Made by a program: the position numbers and the translations under genes
Source: Martinezella tropici
GTDB lineage: Bacteria > Pseudomonadota > Alphaproteobacteria > Rhizobiales > Rhizobiaceae
Assembly: GCA_000799755.1 (NCBI GenBank)
Contig: JUHI01000005.1
Coordinates: 248,001-312,000 of the forward strand
Length of the DNA stretch: 64,000 nucleotides
Direction: 5' to 3'
The notes under the pieces: model-generated
What the model saw: the letters and a program-made list of their open reading frames with translations, nothing else
What the model was told of the DNA's origin: nothing
Databases searched by the model: none
Part shown: piece by piece, positions 60,537-64,000 of the stretch
Position numbering within the stretch: the stretch's first letter is position 1
Layout: every line of letters starts with the position of its first letter

Positions 60537-60977
60537 CTAGCCCGCATTCTTTCGGCCGCGCGCTCTCTTCAGGGGCCTGACATAAATTTCGAGCTTGTGC
60601 CCGACAATCTCGAAGCCATGCTTTCGAGCTATCTCCTCCTGGAGGCGCTCGATTTCATCGGAGCGAAACTCCGTGATCGTGCCTGTCTCCAGATTGATCA
60701 GATGGTCGTGATGTTCCTGATCGGCGGTTTCGAAACGCGCGGGACCATTTCCGAAGGAATGACGCTCGAGAATACCGTTTTCCTCAAGGATGCTGAGCGT
60801 CCGGTAAACGGTAGCAATGGCGATACCGGGATCGATCGCCGTGACTCGGCGATGAATTTCCAATGCGTCCGGATGATCCGACGCCTCAGACAACACCCTG
60901 GCTATCGCCTGTCTCGGAGCCGTCAGCCGCAGCCCCTTCTCCTTGCAAAGCCCGGCAATGTCTTTCTTTTCATCCAT
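60537..60977 (-). CDS. Fur-family regulator, probable Mur-like manganese sensor
   Basis: A 146-residue Fur-family protein. The winged HTH is RLTAPRQAIARVLSEASDHPDALEIHRR with ISTVYRT-type recognition helix AIATVYRTLSILEENG. The dimerisation domain has HHDH at 89-92 (QEHHDHLINLETG), and the rest of the metal site is normal for rhizobial Mur/Fur. No CxxC zinc pair is seen, as in Mur/Irr-type proteins. Beside sitD, it is a natural regulator of sitABCD and mntH. Mur rather than Fur is suggested by context, but a second paralogue elsewhere may be the main Mur. Confidence 0.88.
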   Translation of the reverse strand: MDEKKDIAGLCKEKGLRLTAPRQAIARVLSEASDHPDALEIHRRVTAIDPGIAIATVYRTLSILEENGILERHSFGNGPARFETADQEHHDHLINLETGTITEFRSDEIERLQEEIARKHGFEIVGHKLEIYVRPLKRARGRKNAG

Positions 60978-61194
60978 GAATCAGAACCCAAATTCCTCTG
61001 GCGCGCCGCAAGGATCATGATCCCGCGGCGATATCCTGCGCCAAGTTCAGGCGCGACACCATTTGCTTTACAGCCATCGGCACGGCGTCGCAACGATCCG
61101 GCGAAGAAGTCTCAACAATCGCCTCGCGCGCAATCATTACATGCTACGGCCGAAAGGCCAGCGGATGACAAGAGAGCCGATTGGAACCGGGTCG

Positions 61195-61932
61195 TTACGA
61201 ATTGCCGAGAAGCCGCTGCCGAAGGCGGCTGACGGTTTCGGCCGGAAGACCGGCCCAGCCGAGATAATCCGCCACCGTGCGGTATTCCTGCTCGATGAAT
61301 GCGATCGTTGCGGCCATGGTCGCAGGATCGCAGGCAAGCAGCGGCCGGAACTTCTCGATGTCGGCGCCCTGCGCGACGGCATTGGCGAGGATGTCGTCGA
61401 CCATCGGCGCAATCAGGCTGCCCGTCAGCGAATAGTCCTCAAGAATGGTCGTCGTATCGACGCCAGCGGTCAAAAGCAGCAGAGCGGCGATAATGCCTGT
61501 TCGATCCTTGCCGGCCGTGCAATGGAAGAGAACCACGCCATCATCAGCATCGGCGATCAGGGACAAGACCGCGCAGATCGCCTCGCGGCGTTCCCGCAAG
61601 GCTCTGACATAAAGATCGAGCAATGTGTCCGCATCGGGCCGGTAAGTCGGGGCCAGCGTATCGAACAGCGAGATGTTGTGATAGCGCACCGCCTCGTTGC
61701 GGCTGAACGGATTGGGCTGATGCGTCAACTCGGTACCGTTGCGCAGGTCGATGACGACACGCACGCCCTCGCCGGTCAGCACCGCCATTCCCTCATCATC
61801 CAGGCGATGCAGTCCATCAGCACGCAGCACCCGGCGCCAGAGCGTGGTCGCCTCGCCCGCAGAATAACCGCCGAGATCGCGGACATTGTAGGTGCCCTTA
61901 ACGGGCAGGTGGCGCATGGCATTGGAGTTCAT
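61195..61932 (-). CDS. Tyrosine/serine protein phosphatase
   Basis: A 245-residue phosphatase of the Y_phosphatase3 family (Pfam PF13350). The entry motif GTYNVRDLGGY is at the N-terminus and the CX5R loop is HCTAGKDRTG with Cys138 and Arg144. Family members act on protein phosphotyrosine or on phosphorylated lipids. Its ATG shares one base with the stop of the upstream ABC permease (TGATG), so it is made with the importer. A TTG one codon earlier is in frame. A role with a sugar importer is unexpected; it might hydrolyse a phosphorylated substrate or regulate uptake. Confidence 0.9.
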   Translation of the reverse strand: MNSNAMRHLPVKGTYNVRDLGGYSAGEATTLWRRVLRADGLHRLDDEGMAVLTGEGVRVVIDLRNGTELTHQPNPFSRNEAVRYHNISLFDTLAPTYRPDADTLLDLYVRALRERREAICAVLSLIADADDGVVLFHCTAGKDRTGIIAALLLLTAGVDTTTILEDYSLTGSLIAPMVDDILANAVAQGADIEKFRPLLACDPATMAATIAFIEQEYRTVADYLGWAGLPAETVSRLRQRLLGNS

Positions 61933-62786
61933 CAACGTATTCCCGATTTCATGAAGGAGGAAACGACCTGCCTCTGCAGGACAATATAGAGGATGAAGAT
62001 CGGCAGGCTAGCCATCGTTGCCGCCGCCATCAACGGTCCCCAAAGCGTGCCTTCCGACGTCATGAACATCTGGATGCCGATCTGGATCACGCTGTTTTCC
62101 GGCGTGCGGGAGAGAAGCAGCGGCCAGAAATACTCGTTCCAGGTCGAGATGAAGATCAGGATGGCGAGCGAGGCGATGGTGCCGCGCAGGTTGGGCGCGA
62201 TTACCTCCCAGAGGATGCGCCAGCTGCCGGCACCATCCATGCGGGCGGCCTCAAGCACCTCGTTCGGAAAGCTGCGCATGGTCTGCAGCAGCAGCAATAT
62301 CGCAAGAGCGGATGCAAAATGCGGCAGAATCAGAGCGGTGACGCTGTCGAGCAGGCCGAGATTGGCGACGATCAGATAATTCGGGATCATCACGACCTGC
62401 AGCGGCACCAGCCAGGTGAGCGCGATGAGGATATGGACGATGCGGTCGCCGGGGAAGCGCCAGCGCGCAAAAGCATAAGCCGCGAGCAATCCGGTGAGAA
62501 GCTGAATGATTGTCACAACTGCCGACACGACCAGCGTGTTGACCAGCATCCGCCCGATCGGGATGGCGTTCAGCGCGTAGACGTAATTGTCGAGCGACGC
62601 CGCAGTCGGCCAGATGCTCTTTTCGAAGACCCGATTGGCCGGCCGCAGCGATGTTACGATCATCCAGTAAACCGGGAACAGGCAGAAGAACGACAGGGCG
62701 ATCATGATCGCATGACCGGCGATCTTCTCGACCCCGAGCATGGTGGTGCCGCGCCGGCGCGGCCGCGTGAGGACATCAATTGTCAT
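61932..62786 (-). CDS. ABC sugar permease, MalG-like
   Basis: A 284-residue permease with six spans. EAA loop LEAARMDGAGSWRILWEVIAPNLRG near residue 185. FFCLFPVYWMIVTSLRP at the start is typical of carbohydrate MalG/UgpE proteins. It overlaps the upstream permease by 11 bases and the phosphatase by one base. Confidence 0.93.
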   Translation of the reverse strand: MTIDVLTRPRRRGTTMLGVEKIAGHAIMIALSFFCLFPVYWMIVTSLRPANRVFEKSIWPTAASLDNYVYALNAIPIGRMLVNTLVVSAVVTIIQLLTGLLAAYAFARWRFPGDRIVHILIALTWLVPLQVVMIPNYLIVANLGLLDSVTALILPHFASALAILLLLQTMRSFPNEVLEAARMDGAGSWRILWEVIAPNLRGTIASLAILIFISTWNEYFWPLLLSRTPENSVIQIGIQMFMTSEGTLWGPLMAAATMASLPIFILYIVLQRQVVSSFMKSGIR

Positions 62787-63714
62787 AGAAGGAAAACCTG
62801 TCGATCAGCCAGAACAGAACATAGGCCAGCATGCCGAAACCGATGAAGAGGACAACGGCAGCGGCCGAACTCCAGCCGACCGAAAGGCTGGAAAAGCCGA
62901 AATCCCAGAGCAGATAGTAGATGTTGGTCGTCGCCCCGAGCGGGCCGCCGCCCGTCAGCACGTTGATATAGGAAAAGCTCCACTGCGCCCCGAGCAGGAT
63001 GGTCATCATAACGAGAAACAGAATGGTCGAGCTGAGGAGCGGCAGGCGGATATCCCGAATGATCGCCCAGCGGCTGGCGCCGTCCATGCGGGCGGCCTCG
63101 ATCAGCGACGGGTTGATATTGGCATTGGCGGCTGAAAGGATCAGCGTCGAAAAGCCGATCAGCTTCCAGCCGGTGAGCACGATGATCGTCCAGATGGCGA
63201 TCTTCGGGTCTTGCAGAAAACGTGGCGCCATGATGCCCATCGCCTTCAAGGTTACGAAGACCATGCCGTGACCGGGGTCAAGCAACCAGCGCCACAGGAC
63301 CGCGGCGACGACGGGAGCGACGATCATCGGCACGAAGATCATCGCCCGGTAAATGTTGCGCGAGCGCGCCGGCAGGTCGGCCGTGAAGATGGCGATCGCC
63401 AGCGGCAGGAGGACAGCGAGCGGCAAGAGGCCGACGACGTAAATCCCGGTATTGCGGAGCGCCTGCCAGAATTTCGGCAGCGAGAATATATTGAGGTAGT
63501 TTGTCCAGCCGACGAAGGTCATCGGCGAGGTCGCCAGCATGTTCCATTCGTAGAAGCTCAGCCGGAAGGCATCGATCAGCGGCCAGTAGATCCAGAGGAG
63601 AAAGGTGGCGATGGCGGGCGACAGATAGAGCCACGGCAGATAGCCGCGCCTGCGGGCCTGACGCGGCCGGCTCGTTGCGGCCGGCGCTGTGGTGGAGGCG
63701 GTTATCGTGGTCAT
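62776..63714 (-). CDS. ABC sugar permease, MalF/UgpA-like
   Basis: A 312-residue permease with six spans. YLPWLYLSPAIATFLLWIYWP opens it and the EAA loop is LIEAARMDGASRWAIIRDIRLPLL. It follows the binding-protein gene by about 110 bases containing a strong hairpin. Start at ATG 63714 (longer frames add only Arg-rich sequence). Partner of the next gene. Confidence 0.93.
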   Translation of the reverse strand: MTTITASTTAPAATSRPRQARRRGYLPWLYLSPAIATFLLWIYWPLIDAFRLSFYEWNMLATSPMTFVGWTNYLNIFSLPKFWQALRNTGIYVVGLLPLAVLLPLAIAIFTADLPARSRNIYRAMIFVPMIVAPVVAAVLWRWLLDPGHGMVFVTLKAMGIMAPRFLQDPKIAIWTIIVLTGWKLIGFSTLILSAANANINPSLIEAARMDGASRWAIIRDIRLPLLSSTILFLVMMTILLGAQWSFSYINVLTGGGPLGATTNIYYLLWDFGFSSLSVGWSSAAAVVLFIGFGMLAYVLFWLIDRFSFYDN

Positions 63715-63784
63715 AGTGCGCTTGCCTGCCCCGTCTCTCATGACGCGCCGTTGCGAGTTCAAGGATATTGTTCGGTCTTGCGAG

Positions 63785-63814
63785 ATCTCCTCCCGCGATC
63801 GAGCGGGAGGAGAT
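63785..63814 (-). promoter_or_regulatory. Intercistronic hairpin between binding protein and permease
   Basis: A perfect 12-bp stem (63785-63796 with 63803-63814) with a GATCGA loop, 11 bases past the stop of the binding-protein gene. Like the hairpin at 43555, it separates a binding-protein gene from permease genes and should raise the binding protein's share. Confidence 0.7.
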
Positions 63815-63824
63815 TGTCATCGGC

Positions 63825-64000
63825 TCAGTTGGTGCTCGCCGGCATCAGCGCCTGGGCGGTATCCTGAGCAGCCTTCATCGCCTCGGCGGGATCACCGCCG
63901 CCGAACACAGCCTGCTCGGCGCCGTCCATCATCGCCTTGGCAACCTGGCGATAGTTGGGGCCGGGGAAGGATTCCCAAGGCTCCAGCGCTTCCAGCTGTT
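63825..64000 (-). CDS. Sugar ABC binding protein, C-terminal fragment
   Basis: Only the last 58 codons are in the window; the gene continues to the right. The peptide includes EPWESFPGPNYRQVAKAMMDG and ends AQALMPASTN, which is the usual end of family 1 sugar-binding proteins (a Pro-x-N before repeats of Ala-rich helix). The following permeases confirm its role. The ligand is not visible. Confidence 0.8.
   Translation of the reverse strand, partial: QLEALEPWESFPGPNYRQVAKAMMDGAEQAVFGGGDPAEAMKAAQDTAQALMPASTN

Noticed and set aside
1..64000. Search for CRISPR arrays, insertion sequences, tRNA/rRNA genes and integrase attachment sites
   Set aside because: No direct-repeat/spacer pattern, transposase, integrase or RNA gene was seen on reading both strands.

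Overview
The window reads as a segment of an alphaproteobacterial genome of the Rhizobiaceae type (Rhizobium, Sinorhizobium or Agrobacterium relatives). Reasons: high GC with GC-rich third codon positions, a bkd gene set with an Lrp-type regulator, a Mur/Fur-like regulator beside sitABCD, a chemoreceptor ending in a rhizobial-style WEEF tail, and many ABC importers each with its own regulator. I see no rRNA, tRNA, CRISPR array, phage or insertion sequence. Nearly all of it is coding, in short operons with overlapping stop and start codons.

Layout. 1-6.8 kb (minus strand) is a branched-chain amino acid catabolic operon: thiolase, acyl-CoA dehydrogenase, short-chain dehydrogenase, E1 alpha, E1 beta, E2 and the start of E3. 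It is faced by a divergent Lrp/AsnC regulator (bkdR). 7.5-9.0 kb is an orphan outer-membrane efflux lipoprotein. 9.5-14.6 kb is an ArsR regulator divergent from a sulfonate-type operon holding a signal-less binding protein, SsuD, SsuC, SsuB and a secreted binding protein. 14.7-17.5 kb carries a LapG-type cysteine protease and Kup. 17.7-19.9 kb is a divergent NRAMP transporter behind a long leader with two small reading frames. 20.5-22.4 kb is a chemoreceptor. 23-26 kb is an acetolactate-synthase-like enzyme coupled to an aldehyde dehydrogenase.

26.5-33.8 kb is a run of small single genes: cold shock protein, WGR protein, SDR, a broken LysR gene, a caspase/CHAT-like protein, a GST, and a TetR/MFS pair with three identical-type operators. 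33.8-46.3 kb is dominated by importers: an LLM monooxygenase with a MarR-type regulator, an RbsABC-like importer with a split ATPase, a lactonase, and a Pot/Fbp-type importer ending in a LacI regulator. 46.3-49.8 kb has a LysR regulator, a DapA-family enzyme, an SDR without the usual catalytic pair, and a Pr6Pr membrane protein. 50-55.1 kb looks more accessory: two AT-rich gaps, a LysR gene, a GGDEF protein, an ArsR gene and a divergent ketosynthase/acyl-carrier-protein pair.

55.4-61 kb is a manganese module: canonical mntH divergent from sitABCD across a region with two Fur/Mur-like boxes, followed by a Fur-family gene. 61.2-64 kb is a sugar ABC importer whose last gene is a tyrosine/serine phosphatase; its binding protein runs off the right edge.

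The most interesting points are the divergent NRAMP with its peptide-coding leader (17.7-19.9 kb), the stand-alone caspase-like protein (29.8-30.3 kb), the ACP/ketosynthase pair (53.5-55.1 kb), the sulfonate operon with a cytosolic binding-protein homologue, and several clear operator palindromes that pair with adjacent regulators.
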